A stretch of 64,000 nt of DNA from Aldehydirespirator sp965220645 (GTDB taxonomy: Bacteria; Actinomycetota; Acidimicrobiia; Acidimicrobiales; Aldehydirespiratoraceae). Where the stretch lies: positions 1,116,001 through 1,180,000 of the forward strand of contig OZ244836.1 of assembly GCA_965220645.1 (NCBI GenBank). Reading direction: 5' to 3'. Positions 17,374-25,355 of the stretch are shown here, in pieces (position 1 is the stretch's first letter; each line of letters opens with the position of its first letter). The notes under the pieces are model-generated. The model was not told the DNA's origin, made no database searches, and worked only from the letters and a program-made list of their open reading frames with translations. A program made the translations under genes and the position numbers.

Positions 17374-18375
17374 ATGAACCACGCACCCGTAATGGCGTCG
17401 CGGGTGCCGCTGGTCGATCTCTCGGGTGCGTTCGAGCCGGGTCTGCGACGCGACGAGGCCGTTGACGAGATCCGGCGGGCATGCGAGGACACCGGGTTCC
17501 TTGTGATCACCGGCCACGGTGTCCCCGAGGACGTGATACAAGACCTCGACGCCGCCGCCCGACGGTTCTTCGCACTGCCCCTCGACGAGAAGATGGTGCT
17601 CGCTCGCGGACCGGCCAGTCGGCGCGGTTACCAGCCTCCGAAAGCCTCGGCACTGGCTCGCACCAGGGGCCAGGAGACTCCGCCAGACTTGGCCGAGTTG
17701 TACATGATCAACCGCTTCGACGATCGCGAGGCGGCTCGCCGCGCCGGGCTTCGCGAGGGGCGAGAGGATTTCTTCGCTCCCAACATCTGGCCCGACGCTG
17801 AGCTGGTCCCAGGCTTCAAAGAGGCCTTCGAGGCCTACTACGCGGTGATGGAAAGGCTGGCCAACACGCTGATGCGTCTAATGGCGCGCGCTCTCGGTTT
17901 GGAACACTTCTGGTTCGACGACAAGATCGTCGACCACATAACGGCGCTCGCGGTTCTCCACTACCCGGTACTTGAGGAGCCACCGCTGCCGGGCCAGTAC
18001 CGCCGTGGGCCCCATTCCGATTTCGGCAGTCTTACTATCCTGTATCACGACGGGGAGCCGGGTCTGCAGATCATGTCCCCTGACGGCGAATGGGAGGACG
18101 TGCCGATTGTGCCCGGTTCGTTCGTGGTGAATCTGGGTGATCTGATGGCGGCGTGGACGAACGACCGGTGGGTGTCGACTCTGCATCGTGTGGTGGTCGA
18201 GGACGGTGCCTGGGGAGACCGGATCTCGATCCCCTTCTTCCATCTGCCCGCCTACGACGCTCCCATCGAGTGCATCCCCACCTGCACGTCACCCGACGAT
18301 CCGCCCCATTACGAGCCCACCACCCCCGGGGAGTGGCTCCAGGCCATGCTCGCCAAGGCCTATCTGAGTGACTGA
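17374..18375 (+). CDS. 2-oxoglutarate/Fe(II) oxygenase, isopenicillin-N-synthase-like (paralogue 2)
   Basis: 333-residue paralogue of the oxygenase at 15841, alignable throughout. It has SRVPLVDLSGAFEPG, GFLVITGHGV, the iron ligands in PHSDFGSLTILYHD and STLHRVVVED, and DRISIPFFH for 2OG binding. The HSD-F in place of HSD-W next to the metal ligand, and different residues around position 75 (ASRRGYQPPK), suggest a different substrate or oxidation step from paralogue 1. The start is ATG 17374, with a GGGAGGG box about 15 bases upstream. It follows the cytosine deaminase by 44 bp. Three copies in one locus recall successive oxidation of one methyl group, but they may equally have diverged in substrate. 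Confidence 0.87.
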   Translation: MNHAPVMASRVPLVDLSGAFEPGLRRDEAVDEIRRACEDTGFLVITGHGVPEDVIQDLDAAARRFFALPLDEKMVLARGPASRRGYQPPKASALARTRGQETPPDLAELYMINRFDDREAARRAGLREGREDFFAPNIWPDAELVPGFKEAFEAYYAVMERLANTLMRLMARALGLEHFWFDDKIVDHITALAVLHYPVLEEPPLPGQYRRGPHSDFGSLTILYHDGEPGLQIMSPDGEWEDVPIVPGSFVVNLGDLMAAWTNDRWVSTLHRVVVEDGAWGDRISIPFFHLPAYDAPIECIPTCTSPDDPPHYEPTTPGEWLQAMLAKAYLSD

Positions 18376-18525
18376 GGCGCCCCTGACCAGCGGCCATGAA
18401 GCTCGGCTGGCCGTGGACGGCGGGAGTCGACCGGTTCCAGGCCAGAGGCCGGCACCGCTTAGCCCGGCGTGTGGTCGCGGGACCTAGGCTGATCGCGCCG
18501 GCTGTAACAGGGGGTGTCGGCCACC

Positions 18526-19536
18526 ATGCTCTCTCTTTCAGTGGTGTCGCGAGTTCCGCTCGTAGACCTGTCGGGCGCGTTCGAGCCGGGGCTGCGCCGC
18601 GACGAGGTAGTGGACGCCATCCGGCGGGCCTGCGAGGACGTGGGCTTCCTGGTGATCACCGGCCACGGCGTGCCGGATGACCTGGTGCAGCGGGTGGACG
18701 CCGCCTCGCGCCGACTTTTCGCCCTGCCTCTCGACGAGAAGATGGCTTGGGCGCGAGCGTCGGACAACCTGCGGGGCTATGTGCCCCTCAGGAGTTCGAC
18801 TCTGGCGCTGGCCCACGACGAGGTGACCCCGCCGGACCTCTCCGAGCTGTACACCGTCAGCCGCTTCGACGATCCCGAGACCGCCGCCCGGGCTGGCTCT
18901 CGTGAGGGCCAGGACGAGGGGAAGGGGGCGTTCTTCGCGCCCAACGTGTGGCCCGATCCTGAGCAAGTCCCAGACTTCAAGGAAGCGTTCAACGCCTGCT
19001 ACGCGGTGCTGGAGGACCTCGCCGCCAAGCTGATGAGGCTGATGGCGCTGGCGCTGGACCTGGACGAGCACTGGTTCGACGACAAGATCGCCGAGCACAT
19101 CACCGGCCTGGCCGTCCTTCACTACCCGGCTCTAAAGGAGCCACCGCTGGAGGGCCAGTACCGGAGAGGGCCGCACTCGGACTGGGGCAGCCTCACGATC
19201 CTGTACCACGACGGCCAGCCGGGCTTGCAGATCCTGTCGCCCGAGGGCCACTGGGAGGACGTGCCTGCGGTGGCCGGTTCGTTCGTGGTGAACCTCGGCG
19301 ACCTGATGGCGGCGTGGACCAACGACCGTTGGGTTTCGACGCTTCATCGTGTCGTCGTGCCCGAGGGCGTCACCGGCGACCGCATCTCGGTTGCCTTCTT
19401 CCACCAGCCCGCTTACGACGCCCTCATCGAGTGCATCCCCACCTGCACCTCACCCGACGATCCGCCCCACCATGAACCGGTGACCTCGGGTGAGTGGATC
19501 CGATTGATGATCGCGAAGACCACCACCTACAACTGA
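18526..19536 (+). CDS. 2-oxoglutarate/Fe(II) oxygenase, isopenicillin-N-synthase-like (paralogue 3)
   Basis: 336-residue third paralogue. The metal ligands are in PHSDWGSLTILYHD and STLHRVVVPEG, with DRISVAFFHQP for 2-oxoglutarate. An insertion near residue 130 (REGQDEGKGAFF) is longer than in the other two copies. The start is uncertain between GTG 18514 and ATG 18526; the homologous core begins at VSRVPLVDL shortly after. It lies 150 bp downstream of paralogue 2, a gap large enough for its own promoter, though none is clear. It ends 60 bp from the convergent PPOX gene. Confidence 0.87.
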   Translation: MLSLSVVSRVPLVDLSGAFEPGLRRDEVVDAIRRACEDVGFLVITGHGVPDDLVQRVDAASRRLFALPLDEKMAWARASDNLRGYVPLRSSTLALAHDEVTPPDLSELYTVSRFDDPETAARAGSREGQDEGKGAFFAPNVWPDPEQVPDFKEAFNACYAVLEDLAAKLMRLMALALDLDEHWFDDKIAEHITGLAVLHYPALKEPPLEGQYRRGPHSDWGSLTILYHDGQPGLQILSPEGHWEDVPAVAGSFVVNLGDLMAAWTNDRWVSTLHRVVVPEGVTGDRISVAFFHQPAYDALIECIPTCTSPDDPPHHEPVTSGEWIRLMIAKTTTYN

Positions 19537-19596
19537 GTCGGCTCTCTCGGGGAGGCTTGACGCGACTAGTCGCGTGCCGCCGGCCGGGTGGGACGC

Positions 19597-20028
19597 CTAC
19601 TCCCAGTCCGAGATGCCGTCGAAGCCGGCGATGCTCGCGGGGCGAAGCCGCACCACGCACTCTCCGGGCACGCCGTTGCGGGCCCCGTAGGCCTCGGCCC
19701 GGTCCGCGCCCATGTAGCGCCCCCCGCAGAGGGTGGCGACCCGCAGCAGCTCGTCGGGATCCTCGGTGATCTCGACGGTGCCGTCGACCTTCACGAAGGC
19801 GTAGGGCGGCTCCTCGACGTCCACCACTACCGACACTCTGGGGTCTTGTCGCATCGCCCTGGACTTGCCGGCTTCGGCGCTGGTGGCGAACAGGAGGTCG
19901 CCGTCCTCGACGATGAACCAGATGGGCGCCACATGGGGCCGTCCGTCGGAGGCGACCCAGGCCACCTTGGCCGTGCGAGTGCCGGCGGCGAGGAACTCCA
20001 GAGCCGCCTCAGTGGTCATCTCCCCCAT
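19597..20028 (-). CDS. PPOX-class flavin/F420-dependent oxidoreductase family protein
   Basis: 143-residue split-barrel protein of the pyridoxamine-5'-phosphate-oxidase-like clan. Characteristic features are the first strand TRTAKVAWVASDGRPHVAPI, then WFIVEDGDLLFAT, SRAMRQDPRVSVVVD and the dimer strand VKVDGTVEIT. In actinobacteria many such proteins bind coenzyme F420 and reduce or oxidise small molecules, but cofactor choice cannot be read from sequence alone. It is convergent with the oxygenase cluster and divergent from the decayed amidohydrolase, so a link to that locus is only positional. Confidence 0.82.
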   Translation of the reverse strand: MGEMTTEAALEFLAAGTRTAKVAWVASDGRPHVAPIWFIVEDGDLLFATSAEAGKSRAMRQDPRVSVVVDVEEPPYAFVKVDGTVEITEDPDELLRVATLCGGRYMGADRAEAYGARNGVPGECVVRLRPASIAGFDGISDWE

Positions 20029-20120
20029 GGTGCCTCCCCGTCCCCGAGCAGCCGCACAGTATCAGTCACTCGCGGGCTCGGTCCCGAGCCGGCAAGAGCG
20101 CCAGATCGTAGGCTCGCAGA

Positions 20121-20712
20121 ATGAGCCGGGGGCTTCTGATCCGTAATGTCCGACCCTGGGCTCACTTACCCGACGACGCGCCCGTCGACATCTTGTGCGT
20201 CGAGGGGCGCATCCGGGCGATCGGGCGACGCTCACGGCCGCGAGGATGATCGAGTACGGCGTCACCCGCATACGGAGCCACGCCCAGATCGACACCGACT
20301 GCCGGCTCGAGCGCCTCGAGGGGGTGGCAGCGGCTCGTGAGGCCCACCGCGGGCGTGCCGATATCGAGATCGTGGCCTTCCCCCAGTCCGGAATCCTGCG
20401 CGATCCCGGGACTCTCGACCTGCTTGACGCGGCGCTCACCGATGGCGCGGACCTCGTCGGCGGCATTGACCCTGCCGGTGTCGACCGGGATCCAGTGAGC
20501 CACCTCGACGCGGTGTTCGGGTTGGCCCAGCGGCACCAACGCGGCATCGACATTCATCTGCACGATCGTGGTGACCTCGGAGCATTCCAGATCGAGCTGA
20601 TCTGCGAACGGGTGACAGCCACCGGAATGCAGGGGCGAGTGACGATCAGCCACTGCTTCGCCCTGGCGACGGTGAGCGAGCGTCGCCAGCGCCAGTTGAT
20701 CGAGCTCCTGGA
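20121..20712 (+). pseudogene. Decayed CodA-like amidohydrolase (cytosine deaminase type)
   Basis: ATG 20121 starts a typical amidohydrolase N terminus (LLIRNVRPWA, then VDILCVEGRIRAIGRR), which stops after about 42 codons. A shifted frame then carries the middle of a CodA-type enzyme: YGVTRIRSHAQIDTD, VAFPQSGILRDPGT, VGGIDPAGVDRDP, GIDIHLHDRGDLGAF and GMQGRVTISH. The metal-binding 'DxHxHxDK' section expected between the two pieces (about 70-80 residues) is missing. The frame then runs into a Rieske oxygenase fragment at about 20711. The internal deletion, frameshift and fusion make a functional enzyme unlikely. As a cytosine-deaminase-type remnant beside an FCY1-like gene, it supports a pyrimidine theme for the locus. 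Confidence 0.75.
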
Positions 20713-21250
20713 CTGCGGCAAGTCGCTGACCTGCCCGTACCACAACTGGACCTACACCATCGATGGCTCCCTGATCGGCATTCCCGACCGCAAGCGCATG
20801 TATCCCGACGGCATCCGTATGGAGGATTACGGGCTGGTGCCGATCCGGGTCGCGATCGGATGGGGCAAGGTCGTGTTCGGTTGCCTCTCCCGCAAGGCGC
20901 CACCGTTCGAGGAGTGGGTCGCTCCGATAATGGATCGGTGGAACCGCTACGACATCCACGAGATGTCGCGGTTCGATCGCACGCTGGCGGTCGACTACCC
21001 CATCAATTGGAAGCTGTTCGCCGAGAACACCAACGACGACCTCCATGTCCGGTTCGTGCACAACCGGCTCAACGAGATCCGGCATCAGCTCGACACGCAG
21101 ATCTTCCAGGAGCAGTGGACCTCGCGGGGCTACAAGCCGCACAACGCCAAGGACGATCCGTCGGGTTCGCGTGACGCGGTAGAGGACGCATCGTCTCGGC
21201 GCCTCGTTCCGCGAGCCTGCAGGCGCGCTAGTCGGCGGGCAGGTCGGTAA
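20711..21250 (+). pseudogene. Truncated Rieske ring-hydroxylating oxygenase alpha subunit, fused in frame to CodA remnant
   Basis: Starting abruptly inside a Rieske domain, the sequence gives GKSLTCPYHNWTY (second half of the 2Fe-2S site, C-x2-H). The first C-x-H half is absent. It continues through DGIRMEDYGLVPIRVAIGWG and KVVFGCLS into the start of the catalytic domain: YPINWKLFAENTNDDLHVRFVH holds the bridging Asp and the first iron His positions. Recognisable homology ends near 21170, and the tail to the stop at 21250 is unrelated. Both ends of the gene are therefore lost. Because the frame is open from the CodA part, a chimeric protein could be made but should be inactive. Confidence 0.75.
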
Positions 21251-22484
21251 TGAACATGTGACCGGGCTCGTGGGTGATGGCGATCTCGGGAGCCGCGCTG
21301 GCGATGGCCAGCTGCGGGGTGACCCCGCAGGCCCAGAACATCGGTACCTCGCCTTGGTAGATGTCCACAGGGTCTCCGAAGTCAGGGGCGTGCAGGTCTG
21401 CGATGCCCAGGTCGGAGGGGTTGCCGACATGGACCGGGCCGCCGTGGGCGGCGGGGTAGGCCTCCGTGATCTGCCGGGCCTGCTCGACCAGCTCGGCGGG
21501 CATCGGCCGCATCGACACGACCAGCGGGCCCGCGAATTCACCGGCGGGGACGCATTGGCGGTCGGTGACGAACATGGGCACGTTGCAGCCCTGCTCGATG
21601 TGTCGCACCGGCAGCCGGGCTCGCATCAGGGCCGCCTCGAAGCTGAAGCTGCAACCCAGCAGCACCGACACTAAGTCGTTCCGCCACCAGCCGATGGCGT
21701 CGGCGGCCGAGTCGGTGTGGACGCCGTCGACGAACAACCGGTACCGGGGCACATCGGTGCGCAGGTCGCTGCCAGGCGCTGAGTGCATGGCCTCGATGCC
21801 CTGCTCCACAACCTCCACGATGGGGCACGGCTTGGGGTTGCGGCCCGCGAAATCCACGAAGTCGGAGGCCACAGCTCGGGGCAACACCACCAGGTTGGCC
21901 TGCACGCAGCCCGGCGCCAGATGGGCCGTGTGCCCCGTGTGCTCCCCAGCCCGTATCGCCGACCGGGCCTGCTGGGCCGAGCCTGCTCGGGTCGGGTCAC
22001 AAGTCTCATCGCGGTCGTCTTCGAGGATCTCGGCCAAGGCGCCCAGGATCGGCACCTGGCCCTTGTGCAGCTTCGTCCGAGCCGAATCCATCGTCCACCA
22101 GGCCGCCCTGTCCACCTCCGGGTACATACGGACCTGGCCCGAGCCGGGAGGCCACTCGAGCTCGAAGGTGTTGCTGACCATATGGGTGGCATCGAAGTCC
22201 CCCTCGAGTACCCATGCGCTGATCCGTTTGCGGCCCGACTGGCCGAACTCACCGAGGAAGCGCCTCGACCCGCCCGGGGGCGGAGATCCCAACTCCTCCT
22301 CGAACTCCCGCAGCGCCGCAGTCTCGGCGTCCTCGCCCTCGTCGTACTCGCCCTTGGGAATCGACCAGGCGTGCGCATCCTTCCCGGCCCAGAAGGGCCC
22401 GCCAGGATGCACCAGCAGCACTTCGATCTCACCGTCGTCGTTCCGCCGGTGGAGTATTAGGCTGGCGCTCCTCTTGCTTGCCAT
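21228..22484 (-). CDS. Nudix hydrolase fused to DUF1445/YcsI-family (D-glutamate-cyclase-like) domain
   Basis: 418-residue two-domain protein in one open frame. Residues 1-150 are a Nudix hydrolase with the box GEYDEGEDAETAALREFEEE (G-x5-E-x7-REUxEE) at about 45-66, plus WAGKDAHAWSIPKGE before it. Residues about 165-418 match the YcsI/DUF1445 hydro-lyase family: IRAGEHTGHTAHLAPG, NPKPCPIVEV, GCSFSFEAAL, VRHIEQGCNVPMF, VPMFWACGVTPQ and ITHEPGHMFITDL. No in-frame start or stop separates them, so a genuine fusion is the simplest reading. ATG 22484 has a GGGGGA box upstream. Nudix enzymes remove nucleoside-diphosphate-linked groups, and mammalian members of the second family act on D-glutamate; the joint role is unknown. 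Confidence 0.8.
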   Translation of the reverse strand: MASKRSASLILHRRNDDGEIEVLLVHPGGPFWAGKDAHAWSIPKGEYDEGEDAETAALREFEEELGSPPPGGSRRFLGEFGQSGRKRISAWVLEGDFDATHMVSNTFELEWPPGSGQVRMYPEVDRAAWWTMDSARTKLHKGQVPILGALAEILEDDRDETCDPTRAGSAQQARSAIRAGEHTGHTAHLAPGCVQANLVVLPRAVASDFVDFAGRNPKPCPIVEVVEQGIEAMHSAPGSDLRTDVPRYRLFVDGVHTDSAADAIGWWRNDLVSVLLGCSFSFEAALMRARLPVRHIEQGCNVPMFVTDRQCVPAGEFAGPLVVSMRPMPAELVEQARQITEAYPAAHGGPVHVGNPSDLGIADLHAPDFGDPVDIYQGEVPMFWACGVTPQLAIASAAPEIAITHEPGHMFITDLPAD

Positions 22485-22623
22485 GCGTCCCCCGACTCCC
22501 CGGACGGACCGACTGCGGTGATGCGAGTCGAACCTAGCCTCGCGTAAAGGCGGCGTCGCCCGGCGAGAGCACGGCGACAGTTCCCGAGAATACGCTGCAT
22601 CGCAGCGCTGAGCCGAGGGAGCC

Positions 22624-23226
22624 ATGAGCGAGAAGGACCGGGCATCTGAGCGGGCCGCGGTAGTCGCGGCCGCGATGGACGACATCGCCAAGATCGACGC
22701 CCACGGCCGCGAGCACGGGGGCATCGACCAAGCCGGCGTGGAGCGCATAAGGGAGCGGCTGCTCTTGCTGGCCGAGCGCGACGACCTGTTCGGCGACGAA
22801 GACTTCCCGCCCCCGGATGCTCCCGGGGCTTCGGTGAGCTACCGGATCGCGCAGAACGACGACGAGCTGGCGCTGTACGTCCAGTGCGTGGGCGACGGCA
22901 CGTCGGCGCCGCCGCACGAGCACACGACCTGGGCCGTGATCGTGGGGATGCGAGGCCAGGAGTTGAACCGCCTGTACGGGCCGTGCGCAGGTGGGGGAGA
23001 GCCGCAGGTGCAGCACGAGGTGATCGTGGAGCGGGGCACCGGCGTGGCGATGCTCGGTGACGATGTGCACTCGATCCACATCGAGGGTGCGGCCACCAGC
23101 TTCCACTGTTACGGCCTTGCCCTAGAGAGGCTCACCGGCCGCCGGTTCTGGCACGCCCGCAGCGCCGAGTGGCGCGTCTACAACGACAACGGCGTCATAG
23201 TCGAAGCCCGCCCCGACCGGACCTAG
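22624..23226 (+). CDS. Cysteine-dioxygenase-like cupin protein
   Basis: 200-residue cupin of the cysteine dioxygenase/thiol dioxygenase type. The metal site is visible as SAPPHEHTTWAVIVG (two His) and GDDVHSIHIEG (third His). HCYGLALER lies on a later strand, in the position where bacterial thiol dioxygenases are conserved. The likely reaction is O2-dependent oxidation of a small thiol (cysteine or 3-mercaptopropionate) to a sulphinate; the specificity is not predictable here. ATG 22624 lies about 140 bp from the divergent Nudix fusion gene. Confidence 0.8.
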   Translation: MSEKDRASERAAVVAAAMDDIAKIDAHGREHGGIDQAGVERIRERLLLLAERDDLFGDEDFPPPDAPGASVSYRIAQNDDELALYVQCVGDGTSAPPHEHTTWAVIVGMRGQELNRLYGPCAGGGEPQVQHEVIVERGTGVAMLGDDVHSIHIEGAATSFHCYGLALERLTGRRFWHARSAEWRVYNDNGVIVEARPDRT

Positions 23227-23350
23227 GCGGTCGACTCACCCCAGCCGGGATGTGCCCTCGGTGAGGGTGGCCTGCACGATGCGAGCGTCACGGGTCTGAG
23301 GACAGCTCGTAGAGCACCCCTACGAATCGATGCTCACCCGACTCCGACAC

Positions 23351-23965
23351 TCACTCGCCAGTGATCCTGTCGATGAGCCGCCACATTCCGCTGCTCGGGT
23401 TTGATCGTGGCGCTCTGCCGTCGCCCAGGTGCTTGGCATCGAGCCTCAAGGCTCTCGCCCTCGCCTCCGGGAAGCGTTCCATCAACTCGTCAAGAGCTTG
23501 CTCCTTGAGGATCTTGTCGCACCCGAGCAGCTCCTTCGAAATGGCTTGGGCGCGCTTGCTATCGAGTTCTGCGGTCTGGTCACGAAAGTGGAGGATGAAC
23601 CAGAGTTCAACACAGGGGTTGGACACCGCGACTCGGATGCCATTGGCCTCTGCCTTCTCGACAGCAGGACCCACACTCGAACGCCCGTCGTCGTCTATGA
23701 CGCACCAGTAGTCGTCGCTTGCGCGTCCCTGTCCGCGCTTTGCCTGTCTGGCTTCACGGTGCTTCTGCGCTATGGCCTCTTCGACCGTCGTGACTGGATC
23801 CCGAAGGCCTCCCTTGATGTCTACCTGGACCCGGTCTCGGTAGGCCCGGTACCAGTGGGTGAGATAGCCGGGCTCCGTCTTCTCCCCTTCGGCGAAGACC
23901 GCGATCCGGCGGATCGCTCTGCCGGACGATGGCCGCTTCAGCGGTCGGGGCGGCGGCGACTTCAA
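23351..23965 (-). CDS. RloB-family protein (partner of RloA-type ATPase)
   Basis: About 204 residues. The N-terminal core IRRIAVFAEGEKTEPGY is the RloB hallmark: a Toprim-like strand with conserved Glu. Then come DYWCVIDDDGRS with acidic residues and VAVSNPCVELWFILHF, a second family signature. RloB proteins are found next to AAA ATPases in restriction and abortive-infection loci, and the lactococcal AbiL pair has this composition. A nuclease-type effector role is inferred. I prefer TTG 23965, which overlaps the RloA stop as TTGA; upstream starts as far as 24040 are possible. Confidence 0.8.
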   Translation of the reverse strand: MKSPPPRPLKRPSSGRAIRRIAVFAEGEKTEPGYLTHWYRAYRDRVQVDIKGGLRDPVTTVEEAIAQKHREARQAKRGQGRASDDYWCVIDDDGRSSVGPAVEKAEANGIRVAVSNPCVELWFILHFRDQTAELDSKRAQAISKELLGCDKILKEQALDELMERFPEARARALRLDAKHLGDGRAPRSNPSSGMWRLIDRITGE

Positions 23966-25320
23966 TTGGCTGCGGACAGTGCCGTCTCGACAGCGGACTC
24001 GAACTCGGTTGACGAGATGATCGGCTTGGCTCCGTACCATCCGTCCAGGTAGCGCTTCCCGACCGCCTCCTGCTTGCGGGGATCGAAGTCAATTAGCTGG
24101 TAGAGCTCGGTCCGCCCGTCGTTGAGCTTCTGCGTGAACCAGATCTGGTCGCGTCCCAGCAGTCGTTCTCCGACGGCGCCGCCCAGCAGTGACGTGTCGT
24201 GAGAGTTGAACAGGAGCTGAGCGTGTCTCGGGTTCGTGCTCGGGTTCTGGTACAGCCGCACGAGCTGCGCTACGAGGTCTGGATGCAGGCTGGCGTCCAG
24301 CTCGTCCGCGAGCAGGACTGCTCCGGTCGTCAGAGATTCGATCACGGGTCCCACGAGACCAAACCAAACCAGCGTTCCTAGTGACTCGTCCACATTGTCG
24401 AGCTCGATCTCGGTCGCAGATCCCCGGTGCATCAGGTTTATGCCTGTCAGCTCCCTGAAGTCGGCGGGGTCCGGCGCAGCGTCGTGGTCAAACTCGTCCT
24501 CGGTTCCGATCAGGATGCTCACGGCGCGCCGGATCTTGTCCTGCATGGCCGGATCGGGGGTCTGCTTGCGGACGCCGGTTATTCCGAGGTCCGCGGCCTG
24601 TAGCAGTTGCAAGACAGCCTCGCGCTTCGGGCCATCGTCGAGCATCTCCGCGGTTAGGACTTGGCGTGGCAGCCTTGAGTCGGCCTCGGCCAGCCTGAGG
24701 TTCTGCCCGAACCATTGGTACAGAGGCGTGAGCGTGGGATGACCTATTGCTGCTGCGGTGGAGAGGAACAGGGCATTGGGGCGCAGGAGCTTGAGCACCG
24801 CCCGGCTGGCGGACCGTTCTGCTGCGCCAAACCGGATGGCTTCACTTTGGCGGTCGAACACGAGCGCGGCCTTGCCTCTTGGGTAGTAGTGGGCCCACTC
24901 CTGAATCACCTGTTCGTCGTCCAACTCGAAGCCGTACTCGTGGCGGACGCCGTTGAGCACGAGGTTGACCTCGTAGCGGGACGGTAGACGCGGAGACTGT
25001 TCGTCAAGGCGGAACGGCCACCGCGGTATGACCCCACCTGGAGCGCCAGACCGGAACGAGCTGAGGACCAGGCGCCTCATGTCGTCCATGACCTTGAGGA
25101 GGTTGCTCTTCCCGGAGCCGTTCGCGCCGAAGGCCCCGGCCACCGGAAGCACGCGCACCGAGGTTCCGCCTTCACGCCAAGGGATTTCGCGGACGTACTG
25201 CTTCTCCGCCATGGCCGTGGCCAGCAGCGACAGTTCGATCTCATCCTTGAACGAGCGAGCGTTCTCAGCCCGGAACGCGAGGAGAACCGAAGGCGGTGAC
25301 GCTGGAACTAGGATGCTCAT
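23962..25320 (-). CDS. RloA/AbiLi-type AAA (AAA15/OLD-like) ATPase
   Basis: 452-residue ABC/SMC-like ATPase. The N terminus LLAFRAENARSFKDEIELSL is followed by Walker A GAFGANGSGKSNLL near residue 70. VLLADELDASLHPDLVAQLV carries Walker B plus the D-loop, and LLFNSHDTSLL is the switch His. This architecture matches RloA/AbiLi proteins that pair with RloB in defence loci. It would hydrolyse ATP and gate a partner effector during phage infection (inference). ATG 25320 lies at the predicted transcription start, with no Shine-Dalgarno sequence, so the message may be leaderless. Codon use is less extreme than in its neighbours. Confidence 0.82.
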   Translation of the reverse strand: MSILVPASPPSVLLAFRAENARSFKDEIELSLLATAMAEKQYVREIPWREGGTSVRVLPVAGAFGANGSGKSNLLKVMDDMRRLVLSSFRSGAPGGVIPRWPFRLDEQSPRLPSRYEVNLVLNGVRHEYGFELDDEQVIQEWAHYYPRGKAALVFDRQSEAIRFGAAERSASRAVLKLLRPNALFLSTAAAIGHPTLTPLYQWFGQNLRLAEADSRLPRQVLTAEMLDDGPKREAVLQLLQAADLGITGVRKQTPDPAMQDKIRRAVSILIGTEDEFDHDAAPDPADFRELTGINLMHRGSATEIELDNVDESLGTLVWFGLVGPVIESLTTGAVLLADELDASLHPDLVAQLVRLYQNPSTNPRHAQLLFNSHDTSLLGGAVGERLLGRDQIWFTQKLNDGRTELYQLIDFDPRKQEAVGKRYLDGWYGAKPIISSTEFESAVETALSAAN

Positions 25321-25326
25321 GTCACC

Positions 25327-25355
25327 AATATCGCAGATAATTTGCGATTTTTCAA
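25327..25355 (-). promoter_or_regulatory. Promoter with embedded palindrome upstream of rloA-like gene
   Basis: On the minus strand TTGAAA (25355-25350) and GATATT (25332-25327) are 17 bp apart. A perfect palindrome, ATCGCA (25330-25335) with TGCGAT (25343-25348) around 7 bp, occupies the spacer and touches the -10. The start codon A at 25320 is 7 nt past the -10, so translation may begin at the first nucleotide. The palindrome is a plausible autorepression site. Confidence 0.5.

Noticed and set aside
23227..23350. tRNA or small structured RNA in the gap before the RloB gene
   Set aside because: No cloverleaf, CCA end or conserved T-loop could be drawn.
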